Positions 18,031 through 28,160 of a stretch of DNA of 64,000 nucleotides are shown here, piece after piece. The notes under the pieces are model-generated. The model was not told the DNA's origin and searched no databases. It saw only the letters and a program-made list of their open reading frames with translations. A program made the translations under genes and the position numbers. Source of the stretch: an uncultured Clostridia bacterium (GTDB taxonomy: Bacteria > Bacillota > Clostridia > Oscillospirales > Ruminococcaceae); assembly GCA_945829235.1 (NCBI GenBank), contig CALZUA010000004.1, positions 62,001 to 126,000 on the forward strand, given 5' to 3'. Each line of letters opens with the position of its first letter. Position 1 is the first letter of the stretch.

Positions 18031-19185
18031 TTAAATATTAGGATTAATATACGGAATATTTGAGCAATTGATTTCTACATTCTGAAGCCAATATTTGCTT
18101 TTACAAAACCGCTCGATCACCTCTTTGATATATTTTTGCTTAGGTGACGGTGAAACTGTGATACTTACAATCGGCAGATGTCCCTCGCATATTATTCTCA
18201 AAGGATTCGCTTCCCAACGTTTTTTTAGCTTTGGACTGTCGGCCCGCTCGATCTTGTGTTTATTAAATAATTTGGTAAACTCCCTGCAGACATCCTTCTG
18301 ATCTTTACCAACAGGAATAACGATAGGTTCCCTCATTCGCGATTCGATGTGCTCTTTAAATATTTCTTTAATTTTCTCCGAGGAAAAATATCTTTTAAGC
18401 GAATGCTCTCCGCGCAACAAATCACCGCATTTAACGATAATATACGGTATCTTTGTTCCGTCGGTCAATGTTCTGAATTGTATGTAATCCTCTAACTCTC
18501 CGTTTGAATTGTCAAACATCAGCCGATATTCACTTTCCTCAATGAAGTAACCACTTTTTAAATAAGGCACGATATCTCGTAATCCTATCTTATAAAGACC
18601 TTCATTTTGATCGGGCAGCAATTGCTCTATCGCCTTCCAGGAATTTTGCAAATTCTCTTTCACGTCATATATTCCGCTGTCGTTTTCGGCACGATCATCC
18701 GTGCGGCAATATATAACAGGCAACGGAGTATTTTTATATAACTCCATATTGCTCTTAGGCTCGCTCGTTCCGGATCTACAAATCGTGTACGTGCTTTCGC
18801 TAATGAACTTAAAGCCAATCGAAGCGCCACCGTTAGGACAATACCCGCGCCATTGGCTCAGTTTATCGTTTTCCCCACAGAAACACACGATGTAATTATC
18901 TCCGTAATAGTTCTCTTGGTTTATCCACTCTTCCCCTAATATTTCCCCTTCGGTAGAGTCGTTCGAAAACCTTGAACGTGATGCCCAGAATGAATCCCCC
19001 TCAAGAATACTAAAAAGCTTTTCAATAGATGTGTAGTGATATAGTATATCCGTACATGTATTTTTGACCACAGGCCTAGATTCGGCAGGAAATCCGGATA
19101 TCAATCCGTTAATCGCCTTCGTAACCGATAACAATTTAAATTCATTGAGCGCAATATATGGCGTCTCTTTTTTGGGGCTTAACAT
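18031..19185 (-). CDS. DUF2971-like protein
   Basis: The 384-residue protein matches the pattern of the DUF2971 family: LYHYTSIEKLFSILEGDSFW, then SRFSNDSTEGEI, YIVCFCGENDKLSQWRGYCP and GASIGFKF, followed by a beta-rich middle and the EESEYRLMFDN segment. DUF2971 proteins are uncharacterised but recur in defence islands. This is the third gene of the giant GHKL operon, starting 3 bp after the stop of the receiver-like gene with AGGAGAGGAATGATAAATG, so it is translationally coupled. It could be the effector of the operon, but that is inference only. Confidence 0.7.
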   Translation of the reverse strand: MLSPKKETPYIALNEFKLLSVTKAINGLISGFPAESRPVVKNTCTDILYHYTSIEKLFSILEGDSFWASRSRFSNDSTEGEILGEEWINQENYYGDNYIVCFCGENDKLSQWRGYCPNGGASIGFKFISESTYTICRSGTSEPKSNMELYKNTPLPVIYCRTDDRAENDSGIYDVKENLQNSWKAIEQLLPDQNEGLYKIGLRDIVPYLKSGYFIEESEYRLMFDNSNGELEDYIQFRTLTDGTKIPYIIVKCGDLLRGEHSLKRYFSSEKIKEIFKEHIESRMREPIVIPVGKDQKDVCREFTKLFNKHKIERADSPKLKKRWEANPLRIICEGHLPIVSITVSPSPKQKYIKEVIERFCKSKYWLQNVEINCSNIPYINPNI

Positions 19186-19188
19186 TTA

Positions 19189-19971
19189 TCATTCCTCTCC
19201 TTTCGGAAATTGACCTATTATAAAATTTAATTTATCCATATTAAGCGAACCAGCAAAAAACTGTGTTCGAGAAAAAATCTCCAAGTCCTTTGGCGCTTTA
19301 TCATCCAACTTTCTATACAGGTTTATCCAATTATTCTGAAGGGAAGAAAGATAGGTGTGCATAGAGTATAAAAAACATTTTGCATGAAGCTCTTTGGTAA
19401 TATAATAATATAATGCCATAGAAAGCACGAAACCCGGCTCTTTAGCGATAAGACTGTTATATTCTTGATCAAGCAGCACTACATCAAGCATATATACATA
19501 TTCGCTATTTGCCGGAATAACATTATCGCCTGATTCATCGTTATCGCAAAAAAAACCGCCGACACACTTCACAGCAGCTTCACACATTTTATTGTTGTCT
19601 TTATCATATATGTCTTTTTTGTAAATAATCTCTTTCCACTTGTTAATTATACCTTCTGCTGTTTTGTTTGAAGGTGCAAGAACAAAAACATCTTTTGGTG
19701 TGTTTTTTTCATAATATGTGTTCATTTCCTGCAATGCCTTTTTGAAATCCGGATTTTCCGATGCATATCGGCTCTTTATATTCATAGTCAAAACATCTGA
19801 GATCAGTAAACTGAAGGCTTCCGGATCAAAATCATCCATATCATGGTATACCGCATTGCCCAAAAAGACTGCTTTCCCAAGGATCCCGCTTGCCCAAAGT
19901 TTGGGGAATGTTCCCCTGACAATGTTTTCCATATCATTCTTCCTGTCATTGATCCAAATTATTGTGTTCAT
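19189..19971 (-). CDS. Receiver-like protein of unknown function
   Basis: The 260-residue protein has no family I can name. Its order of strands suggests a divergent response-regulator receiver fold: TIIWINDRKND at the N-terminus (acidic pair position), MLDVVLLDQEYN around residue 170 (phospho-acceptor-like Asp) and KCFLYSMHTYLSS (Ser/Thr position). No invariant Lys is evident and a long insert separates the first and third strands. ATG 19971 follows GGAGG at 19981-19985 and overlaps the end of the giant gene by 26 bp. As the partner of a GHKL-containing protein, it may be a phosphate or signal acceptor; this is inference. Confidence 0.5.
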   Translation of the reverse strand: MNTIIWINDRKNDMENIVRGTFPKLWASGILGKAVFLGNAVYHDMDDFDPEAFSLLISDVLTMNIKSRYASENPDFKKALQEMNTYYEKNTPKDVFVLAPSNKTAEGIINKWKEIIYKKDIYDKDNNKMCEAAVKCVGGFFCDNDESGDNVIPANSEYVYMLDVVLLDQEYNSLIAKEPGFVLSMALYYYITKELHAKCFLYSMHTYLSSLQNNWINLYRKLDDKAPKDLEIFSRTQFFAGSLNMDKLNFIIGQFPKGEE

Positions 19972-22900
19972 CGTCAATATCCTCCGTAAACAAAGGCAAC
20001 TGTGTCAAAAACCAGTAGTCGTATTTCTCTGCGTTCTCATCAAGATGTACTTTGTGATTTCGTATGATCTTTTTAGCCTCATCCGAGGTGATGTATTTAA
20101 ATTGCGTGTCACAATTATCATCACCTGATCTATCCGGATTATTCAAATCCCTTAGACCTAAAACAAAATGTCTGATAGTAAAAAGGCTCATATGACCGTC
20201 TCCGTAATCCAGCGGATCGTGGATCCGACGGTATATCTCCTCGTTCATCCGATCACACATAGTTGTGTCAATGCGATTTGAGTTAACATTGTTTAAAATG
20301 ATAAGATTTTCGTTCTCTCTTAACAAATACACGTAACTATGCAGACTTGAAGATCCGAAATAATCCCTATACCAAATCAGATTATCTACCCTTGGCAGGA
20401 ATGAAGCATCAGTGGTAGCGTACTTAATTGCGGAAAAGAAAACATCAAACAATATGCATTTAATAAATTCACAATTGTAGTAAAAAACATTTTCGTTAAC
20501 AACAGCTGAAAAAAATTTGACATCATCGGCAATACCAATATACATATGCACAACCTTTTCTAGCATACCGAAACGCTCATCACAAGAAATATTCAGGTCG
20601 TCAAAATTTTTAGCCGCTTGTTTGAATACATCGCTTTTTAGTTTCTCGTCTATTTCAAGATACAACTTAGGGATATCTTCATCACTTATGTCACTATTAT
20701 TTAAACTGAAAGACCTGTTAAACAGACGGGCGATTTGACCGTTAACATAGTTTTGAAAAAGAAGCCATAATTCAGCACGTTTAAAACAATCTTCTTCTAT
20801 TTGCCTTGTTTTAAGGTCTACAGGGTGCAAAATACAGTTTAAGGTGGACACATCTCCTAACCCGAACACCTGAAGGGAACCCCGCTCATCTGTTGTTGAC
20901 ATATGGCTTGCGGAACGCTCATGAGTAATAACAATCTCCTCTTGAATTGACTTTGCATGCTTTTGCATAATCTCGCCATCGAAATCATCCTCAAGCATAT
21001 TCATGATCATGCCCCGACACGATAAAATATTTCTCAATACAACAAAGGGAAGTTCCTTGATGGCCTCAGGATTGTATATCCCCACATAAAGAAAAACCTT
21101 ACTTAATGTGCTGAGTTTTCGTCCTATGGCGTGGCTGCCCTCTCTATCACCTGGGTTATCAAAATAAATTATGACGTAAGGCTTATGATAACCATTTATT
21201 ATATGATGCTTATCATCATATTCAGGATGATTTTGGTCGTCAAGCCAGATATTTTCCCCATTTCCCGGATTATGCAGTTCTACATGATAGCCGTTGCTTT
21301 GTAGATCGTATTGTTCATTATTCCATATCTCAATGATACGGTCTTTTATGATATAACGTTCTTGCTTAATATCAAATTTCGTGTTCTTAAACGAACTCGC
21401 ATCGCTTAAAATATGTATCTCCTCAAAATTGATTCTGCTCCCAGGATCTGCGCTAAATTCCTCGCTGCCACCGGCACTAAGTACGGCAACATAATATTCT
21501 GTCTTGTCGCAAGTAAGCTCATTAAGCATCTTTAAAAGCTTGTCGGTAAACGTAGTATAACGCAATGATATTGGGTTTTTATCTTGGCGACCAGTTTGTT
21601 CACCTTTCTTTGTTTCCAAAAAATTCAGCCACTCCACAGAAAGGTTGTTGGGTGTTGAGTTCATCCTTGCCCATTTGCGCTGCATTGAAAAATTGCTTAA
21701 GTAATAGGATCTTGCGCCGCCTTTATTTTCCGTGGCTTTGCTTTCTAAAACCGTTTTAAAAGTTTCCATAGTATCCCTTTCCAATGACGATGTAAGCAGA
21801 AACAAATCAACATTTCGGTTTGAATTTGAAATTGCGATCTCGTTAGCTTCACTATTGATGTTAGTATCGTCAGTTATTTCCTTGCCTGTAAGCATATAAT
21901 AATAAAACCAAAGCGAATGAGTTTCGTCAGTATTGCAGTCTATTATTTTATGTATATGCGCGTAATATGTTATCCAAAAACACTTTTTCGCGTTTTTCAT
22001 CAAACACTGATTTGGATTTAACAAGCAGTTGCACGACGAATCATCGCATATAATACCCGAATCGGGAAATGTCGTTTCTACAAGACGTTCTACCCTTTCT
22101 ATAACACTTTTTCTAAGCAAATATGTGCTCTTCATATCTGCCAATGACTCAAAAAGCACATCCTTATAAAAGTAGAGAATATCCTGTGTGCCGTCGCCGA
22201 CCAAGCATAAAATGCGCTTTGCCAGTTCAACCGTTCTCTTTATTCTGCTGTTACTAAGTAAAAAAACCTTATAATTGTCTTCTTTAACATTACTTTTCAA
22301 AGTCTCAAAAATGAGACGCGCATCTTCTTCCGAAGAATTCCTAGTAATATTTATATAGACTGTTTCGCGTTTTATACCTAAGTAGCACTCTGCTAATATA
22401 AGCAGAAATGTTTGCATTTGATTGCGAAAAGAAAAATCATATGAAAAGAATGGACGTGACAATAATTTTATAAGCAGTTCGCATAAAATACAACCTGCTT
22501 GTTTGTGGTGCCGCGCTTTTTCTTTGCCAAGATTTTCTGTTTTTTTACCAGAATTATAATTTGGAATCAAATAATTATTTGTCAAATCCTCAAGCAGATC
22601 GGTAAAAAGAAAATTCGACGGAGCCTTGTTTATGCTTTTTCCTTCACCAAGCGATACGATCAATTCAAAAATACAAATGATGCTATCGTAATATTCTCCG
22701 ATACTTCTTGTGGTAACTCCATCTTTAAAAATAAAATTTTGTGCAATATGCGAAAGCACAAAACGCTCATATGCATTGTTCCCACTTTTAAGCTTAGTCA
22801 TTTCTTCAACATTATTAAAATCTACTGGAATGAGATCAAGATATTTTTTTGCCCAATAATTTGCGATTATTTTTATTGGACTTCTGTTAAAAAGCCTTTT

Positions 22901-25900
22901 TGTATCGACACTGAGCTTGCAGCCAACGCATGAATCCCCCTGACGTCTCATATGAGAAACATCGATATGTACAAAAGCATGACAATCGGAGGGGTCACCT
23001 GATAGAACAAGCGATCCCTTTGACTCATCTGAAAGTCTGTCAACGAGTAAGAAACACTTTTTTATTACCACTGGAGAATACGACTTAATATATTCATTGG
23101 GTATAAGAGAACGCAGAAAACTGTTTGCTTTTTTTATCGTATCCCCTGTATTTATGTTGTCATCAACAAAATAAAATTCAACCGGATTGCCGAGGTCAAA
23201 AATTTCCTGCGTTTTATGAAGTCGCTCTATAGTTCGCCTTATGGACTCGTGCTCGCATATAAAGTTCGTTCTGAATTCTTTATCCTCATTTATGGAAATA
23301 ATCTCTGCCGTTCCGTTGAAATAATATGTGTTTACATACTGCGCGAAGCCTACGTTAGTGTTGTGTTCAGGAGAAAAAATAATTTTCAGCCTGGGACTTT
23401 TTAGGCGATCGCTTTGTTCATTTTCTTTCTTAAGCCCATAAAGCCATTCTCTGATCTCCTCTCTGACCTCGTCTTTGTAAAAAAAATCCTGGGTGCTTAT
23501 GTAGTATTGAAAATGATTTTTACCGCGTTCAATATGTCCGTAATATACGCAGTCTCTCAGCAAGGTTATTCTGTGATTGTTTCCTCCGACTTTACTTTTA
23601 TCGGAGCCGTCAGATATGCCTTTGTGCAGTTTCCTGCGTTTATCTAATAATTTATCTATAAGTTGTTGAGACCGATATGATATCTCGGAGCGTATCTGCT
23701 GAGATGGAACCGTTGATGTTAAATCTGTTTCAACAAGTGGCACCTCGTTTATCAGTCCATGTTCATTCGGAAAACAGAGTTTACATTTTAACGGATGCTC
23801 CCAAACAGTTGTCGTGCGCATCAAATAGTATATTTTAGGATTGCCGTTTAAAAGCCTTAACCCTTTTTCGCTATCTGTTCGTATGGTTATACATTTTGAC
23901 ACGGAATCAGCTTCTGACCAGTAATCAGATTCAATTTCTGACGGGAATATTTTATTTTCTGTCGAACGGCATTTGCAGTCTCCTACCCAAAAGGCGGTAA
24001 AATTATTGACCAAAACAAAATTACCGTTGCTGGAATCTTCGCGATAGCTGTACAGCTTTTCCAGCATTTTATCAAAAGTCGTAAGAGTGGAACTGATAGG
24101 TACTATTGTAACAAGGTTGATATCTTCTTTGAGTTTAATCAGTTTACCGACTGATGAACTAATCGACGAATCATTCAATAATTCTGCGCCGCTGTAATCA
24201 TTCGAAAAACTAAAAAACAATTGGATTGTATCCATTTTTGTTTCGCTTTGAAGATTATACTGATATGATGCAAAGGCAACCTGTGCTTGTGCATGTTCAA
24301 TTTTTTTGTACAATTCCCCCTTATCAAGTTTGGAGTACATTTCGTTATATTTTTTTATAGTACCTTCAAGATACAACTTGGTTATTTCAACTAACGACGT
24401 TACTATTGCCTTAGAGTATGAAGAATAACTGTAATACATTATAGGTTTGATAGTAAGAAGCTGCGGATCAATCAAATCATTAAGCTTTTCAGAAAATATT
24501 TTGAACACCTTAAATGCAATGCGATTGGCGATAGTAGTTCTGTAAAACAAGAATGACATTTCATAGAATGAGCGAATGTGCACCTTACTGCCGAGTCTTG
24601 TGTGAGTATCAACTAGCTTGTAGCCACAATTGTCCGCGCTGTCTATTCTCTCTTCTACCATGTCTAGCGTTCTCTTCTCAAAAATTGTAACATTTGAATC
24701 AGGATTATACGGAACAAGTATATCAAACGGCACAACAACAATCTTATCATCCGAATTACTTGATACGCTCAGAGACGCAATATATGCAGAGCAGGCAGAA
24801 TCATACGGTCTGAACAGCGGCGAACCATGTTCAACAGCCATTTCAACAGCATTTATCACAGCCTGTTTTATTGTGTTTCCAATTATTTGAACAAACCATT
24901 TACAACTTCTATCAATAAAATAAAGTTGGATATTGCTTTTAAATCGCTTGCAGGAGAGTGCAACAATAACTTCTCTGAACGTTTCAAGAAATTGACGAGT
25001 AAGATTTGTTGTTGCAAAAAATACATTTTTTTCGTCAGAAAGCTTGTTCAGCGCTCCAAACAGACCTTTGATAAACACTTCACAATTCGCCGCATCGTTA
25101 AAATATTCGCCGTCTTTTTCGGACACATACCAGTAATTAACAAGCTCTGAATTGTCATTTTGAAGTTTTAACATTTGAGTTTTCAGATAACTCTCCCACT
25201 TTAATTGCACAGTGAGTTTCTCATCCGGATCGGTCATTTTGTAACCGCTAACATTCTCAATAATATCAGCCGTTTTTTCAGGCGTAAACAAATAGGTTTT
25301 CAGATCTAAAACAGACGAAAAAGACGAGTAATCCTCAATAAAATTACATCCGCTTATGCTTGCGCCGCCGCTTAATATCTCATTTCTCCAGCTGCCGAGC
25401 GAAAGAGTTATAAGGTATTGCGTACCTGGTATTGAACGTTTTCCTTCTTTAAAATAAGCAGAAACATCAGAATTTTCCGCTTGACCGTCATTTATCCAAA
25501 CAAAGCTGCTGCCGTCAATGGATTCATATTTGTCTTCACTTCTCAAAATAAAATTCGCACGACAATGCTCGACAGCCTGATAAAACAGAAGCAACCCTAT
25601 ATGTGAAGTGCAGTCAGCACTGCGAAATTTTCTCCATGCTTCCTTTGCATCAATCTCCTGATCTTCAAACTTATTGAAAAAATGTGAAACCTTTATGCCC
25701 GATGCGTTGACAATCGAATTATAACCGTTAATTGTATCATCGTCAATGAAATCGCCACTCTTAAGGACTGCTATTTCTTGTGAAAGTCGTCTTTTAAACG
25801 TATCGATCAACGTACCGTTTGTGTTGATATCCACAACATTAAGCCTTAGCTTGTTATTATTATCAATGCAGAATGTGAATACGCACGACTTATATTTTGA

Positions 25901-27193
25901 ATGCTGAACAGAGTTCTGCATTAACTGCTGAAGTCCTGCTGACAATTCTCTGGCCATCTTATAGGAGCGGTCAATATGCTGATAATCAACTTGAAGTTTA
26001 TCATTGGAATCATCAGTACCGTACAAAAAAGAAAACAAAGCAAATATCAGCCAATTATTGTGCTCCTCACCAAATTTCGCTGATACAGTCTCTTTGAAAA
26101 GAAGCGTCTGATACTCATCGTATCCTTCTATAAAATGTCTGAGACGATTCCATGAAGTTTCAGCAATATATGCAAGAAGCGCCGCTTTAGGATCGTCAGA
26201 ATTCGCGTTGTAAAAACGAAGTCCCCCAACATTAAAAAGAGTTTTCTTATTTCTGGCATCGGAGCCACTTTGCCAAAGATCGTCTTTTTTGATATATGAT
26301 GACGGCTCAATATCTGACGTACTTTCGTTAGAAACAAACAATTTATTATAAGAAACTTCATTTATGATTGTGATCGGAAAAAAACTGCTGCCGGCAGATG
26401 ATATTTTATAATCCATCGGTATCAGTTCGGGTACGACAATGTTATCTCGCCGAGCAAATTTTGGAGCATAGATTATACCCGTATACTCCTTTGAAAGAAG
26501 GCGGAGATATCGTGAAAACATGTTGTGAGATCTGTTTAATTCCTCGAATTTTTCGGGATTATTGTAATCATAAAAAGGGAAATACGATAAAGGCAATTTA
26601 TCGCTTAAGAGAACCACAGAGAGCCTGTTTTGATTTACTAAATCATTAAAACGAATCAACAGTAACGCTAAATATTGAAGATCGAATAGATTTTCTTCGC
26701 TTATCTTTATCCTGATATGAAAATAAGTATCCCCAGACTTTACAGCACTGATAAAACTAGCAGTACTGATGCTTTGTCTTTCTTGAATTTGCGCGCGTAT
26801 TGACAACGGCATCTGCACACTGCACGTTATTTTGTTTTCATCCAGATAAAATATTGAAGAAAGTTCGGACAGCACAGTTTTATTTGTTTCTTCATCGTTT
26901 TTTGATATTTTTAAAACCTCATCGTGATATTTTTTTATAATATCCACATTACTACAAAGTGCAGAAGTCTCCGTCTGTACGATCTCGCCCTTTGGGCACT
27001 CGAAATACCTTACCGATGGTATCTGATTAGCTTCACATCTTTTTACCATTTGCTTATTCTTGCCTATGTTAAAAAATCCTTGTAGTTTATTCCTACTCAA
27101 CCATTCTGTATCATTTAAAAGTTCGATATTCTCAATTACATAAGAATAATCTTCATGGCAATTATCAATATTAAAAAAAATTATATGTTTCAT
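19946..27193 (-). CDS. Giant GHKL ATPase / phosphoribosyltransferase-like protein
   Basis: A single 2,415-residue frame starting at AAGGAGATCAACTAAATG. Around residues 410-560 lies a GHKL (histidine-kinase/Hsp90-type) ATPase fold: the N-box LQQLMQNSVQHS, VVDINTNGT as a G1-like box and SHIGLLLFYQAVEH as a G2-like box. Near residue 1344, VEFYFVDDNINTGDTI is a classic phosphoribosyltransferase PRPP motif; an earlier VPISSTLTT (about 1032) may belong to a second such domain. CxxC pairs (KCKLC near 1132, CVGC near 1421) could bind zinc. Near the C-terminus are an H-box-like THERSASHM (about 2094), FFSAIKYAT (about 2254, N-box with Asn replaced by Ser) and GDGHMSLFTI (about 2331), a degenerate second GHKL domain. 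No membrane segments are evident. It is probably cytosolic; the function is unknown. Confidence 0.75.
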   Translation of the reverse strand: MKHIIFFNIDNCHEDYSYVIENIELLNDTEWLSRNKLQGFFNIGKNKQMVKRCEANQIPSVRYFECPKGEIVQTETSALCSNVDIIKKYHDEVLKISKNDEETNKTVLSELSSIFYLDENKITCSVQMPLSIRAQIQERQSISTASFISAVKSGDTYFHIRIKISEENLFDLQYLALLLIRFNDLVNQNRLSVVLLSDKLPLSYFPFYDYNNPEKFEELNRSHNMFSRYLRLLSKEYTGIIYAPKFARRDNIVVPELIPMDYKISSAGSSFFPITIINEVSYNKLFVSNESTSDIEPSSYIKKDDLWQSGSDARNKKTLFNVGGLRFYNANSDDPKAALLAYIAETSWNRLRHFIEGYDEYQTLLFKETVSAKFGEEHNNWLIFALFSFLYGTDDSNDKLQVDYQHIDRSYKMARELSAGLQQLMQNSVQHSKYKSCVFTFCIDNNNKLRLNVVDINTNGTLIDTFKRRLSQEIAVLKSGDFIDDDTINGYNSIVNASGIKVSHFFNKFEDQEIDAKEAWRKFRSADCTSHIGLLLFYQAVEHCRANFILRSEDKYESIDGSSFVWINDGQAENSDVSAYFKEGKRSIPGTQYLITLSLGSWRNEILSGGASISGCNFIEDYSSFSSVLDLKTYLFTPEKTADIIENVSGYKMTDPDEKLTVQLKWESYLKTQMLKLQNDNSELVNYWYVSEKDGEYFNDAANCEVFIKGLFGALNKLSDEKNVFFATTNLTRQFLETFREVIVALSCKRFKSNIQLYFIDRSCKWFVQIIGNTIKQAVINAVEMAVEHGSPLFRPYDSACSAYIASLSVSSNSDDKIVVVPFDILVPYNPDSNVTIFEKRTLDMVEERIDSADNCGYKLVDTHTRLGSKVHIRSFYEMSFLFYRTTIANRIAFKVFKIFSEKLNDLIDPQLLTIKPIMYYSYSSYSKAIVTSLVEITKLYLEGTIKKYNEMYSKLDKGELYKKIEHAQAQVAFASYQYNLQSETKMDTIQLFFSFSNDYSGAELLNDSSISSSVGKLIKLKEDINLVTIVPISSTLTTFDKMLEKLYSYREDSSNGNFVLVNNFTAFWVGDCKCRSTENKIFPSEIESDYWSEADSVSKCITIRTDSEKGLRLLNGNPKIYYLMRTTTVWEHPLKCKLCFPNEHGLINEVPLVETDLTSTVPSQQIRSEISYRSQQLIDKLLDKRRKLHKGISDGSDKSKVGGNNHRITLLRDCVYYGHIERGKNHFQYYISTQDFFYKDEVREEIREWLYGLKKENEQSDRLKSPRLKIIFSPEHNTNVGFAQYVNTYYFNGTAEIISINEDKEFRTNFICEHESIRRTIERLHKTQEIFDLGNPVEFYFVDDNINTGDTIKKANSFLRSLIPNEYIKSYSPVVIKKCFLLVDRLSDESKGSLVLSGDPSDCHAFVHIDVSHMRRQGDSCVGCKLSVDTKRLFNRSPIKIIANYWAKKYLDLIPVDFNNVEEMTKLKSGNNAYERFVLSHIAQNFIFKDGVTTRSIGEYYDSIICIFELIVSLGEGKSINKAPSNFLFTDLLEDLTNNYLIPNYNSGKKTENLGKEKARHHKQAGCILCELLIKLLSRPFFSYDFSFRNQMQTFLLILAECYLGIKRETVYINITRNSSEEDARLIFETLKSNVKEDNYKVFLLSNSRIKRTVELAKRILCLVGDGTQDILYFYKDVLFESLADMKSTYLLRKSVIERVERLVETTFPDSGIICDDSSCNCLLNPNQCLMKNAKKCFWITYYAHIHKIIDCNTDETHSLWFYYYMLTGKEITDDTNINSEANEIAISNSNRNVDLFLLTSSLERDTMETFKTVLESKATENKGGARSYYLSNFSMQRKWARMNSTPNNLSVEWLNFLETKKGEQTGRQDKNPISLRYTTFTDKLLKMLNELTCDKTEYYVAVLSAGGSEEFSADPGSRINFEEIHILSDASSFKNTKFDIKQERYIIKDRIIEIWNNEQYDLQSNGYHVELHNPGNGENIWLDDQNHPEYDDKHHIINGYHKPYVIIYFDNPGDREGSHAIGRKLSTLSKVFLYVGIYNPEAIKELPFVVLRNILSCRGMIMNMLEDDFDGEIMQKHAKSIQEEIVITHERSASHMSTTDERGSLQVFGLGDVSTLNCILHPVDLKTRQIEEDCFKRAELWLLFQNYVNGQIARLFNRSFSLNNSDISDEDIPKLYLEIDEKLKSDVFKQAAKNFDDLNISCDERFGMLEKVVHMYIGIADDVKFFSAVVNENVFYYNCEFIKCILFDVFFSAIKYATTDASFLPRVDNLIWYRDYFGSSSLHSYVYLLRENENLIILNNVNSNRIDTTMCDRMNEEIYRRIHDPLDYGDGHMSLFTIRHFVLGLRDLNNPDRSGDDNCDTQFKYITSDEAKKIIRNHKVHLDENAEKYDYWFLTQLPLFTEDIDDEHNNLDQ

Positions 27194-27488
27194 TTAGTTG
27201 ATCTCCTTTTTATTACTATCTTAATTGGTTTGCACTAACTGCTTCACAGGCAGCATAGATTAGCTTTATTTCAACTGCAAAATATATACAACAAAATTAT
27301 TTAACTTGATCTCTACATAACAGAACATTTATCAATTTGTAATCGTTATAACCCACGATGGGAAAACAATACATTAGTCTGTTTACCAACCTTTGGCATT
27401 CCGTTCAACCTAAACAACAATTATAAAATTCGCTTTAAAGAATGATAATATACAATCATCCCCTCTGGACAATATTATTCATCTACAA

Positions 27489-27517
27489 TTATAACACCCT
27501 TTCATTCACATTTCAAC
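27489..27517 (-). promoter_or_regulatory. Promoter of the giant GHKL operon (copy C of the shared module)
   Basis: On the - strand, TTGAAA (27517-27512), 17-bp spacer, TATAAT (27494-27489). The predicted leader is about 290 nt long and shows no recognisable RNA motif. Confidence 0.8.
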
Positions 27518-27613
27518 CCACGATTTCCCAAGATGTAGAAACCCTTCGCAACGTGTAACATTTTCATACGTTTCGACAAAATCCGCGACGATGTTTTGTG
27601 GAATTCTACCGTA
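27511..27613 (-). repeat. Shared upstream regulatory repeat, copy C
   Basis: About 100 bp homologous to 49,881-49,986 and 53,091-53,194. It contains the 20-bp-period repeats in degenerate form (TTCCCAA at 27526-27532 and TTCGCAA at 27546-27552 on the + strand) just upstream of the -35 box. Confidence 0.75.
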
Positions 27614-27664
27614 ACTATCATTTTGCTTGAAGAACCCTGCGTTCAGAAAAATCGGTGCCAATAT

Positions 27665-27906
27665 TTCTCGAAAAAACCAGCAGTTTTCTCTTGGTTTCGG
27701 CAACTCTGTTTCGGCTTAACAGAAGCGCAGTTCCGTCCGATGTCAAGGAAAAACGCGTCAAAGAGTACACGAGCGCTGTCCTCAAGCAGAATTTTCTCGT
27801 CAACATAGCACGTTATCTCGCACTCGTCGAGGTAAAACTCGCGCAGCTTTTCCGCAACCAAATCAGCCATTTCCTGCTCGTCATCGCACACCGCAAACTT
27901 CACCAA
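27665..27906 (-). pseudogene. Truncated LytTR response regulator gene
   Basis: The N-terminus MVKFAVCDDEQEMADLVAEK and DAFFLDI of a receiver domain match the intact regulator at 44,984. The frame then jumps to the DNA for its extreme C-terminus (GTALLLSRNRVAETKRK), now out of frame. About 450 bp covering the rest of the receiver and most of the LytTR domain are deleted. The upstream flank (27,907-28,145) also matches the flank of the intact gene, including its promoter. Confidence 0.85.
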
Positions 27907-28145
27907 ACCGCTCCCACGCCTCCGAAATCTCGTCTGATTTTTTGTATTTTACAACAAAGTTCGACAAAATTCAAGAAAGTGGAGTTGTGATTTTTCTTTG
28001 AAATGTGTTGATTAGCAAGAATTACGGTCAAAGTCATCGCAACAAGAGAGAATTGTTGAACACGATTTTGCGTGATTTAATGCACTTTCTCAGGTTTTCT
28101 TTTGAGAAAAGTGAGATAATTTTTGTGCATAATTATAAAATTTGA
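27907..28145. repeat. Upstream flank duplicated with the regulator
   Basis: This flank matches 45,677-45,910, including ATTTTACAACAAAG, GATTAGCAA, TTTTGCGTGATTTAATGC and TTTTTGTGCATAAT. A weaker third relative of the last part lies at about 46,605-46,670. Together with 27,665-27,906 it makes a direct repeat around the 18-kb operon. Confidence 0.8.
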
Positions 28146-28160
28146 AACAGCTCCTGAAAT

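Noticed and set aside
18031-27193. Identification as the Detocs phosphorelay defence system
   Set aside because: The general logic is similar, but the protein sizes, PRTase-like motifs and third gene do not match the described components.
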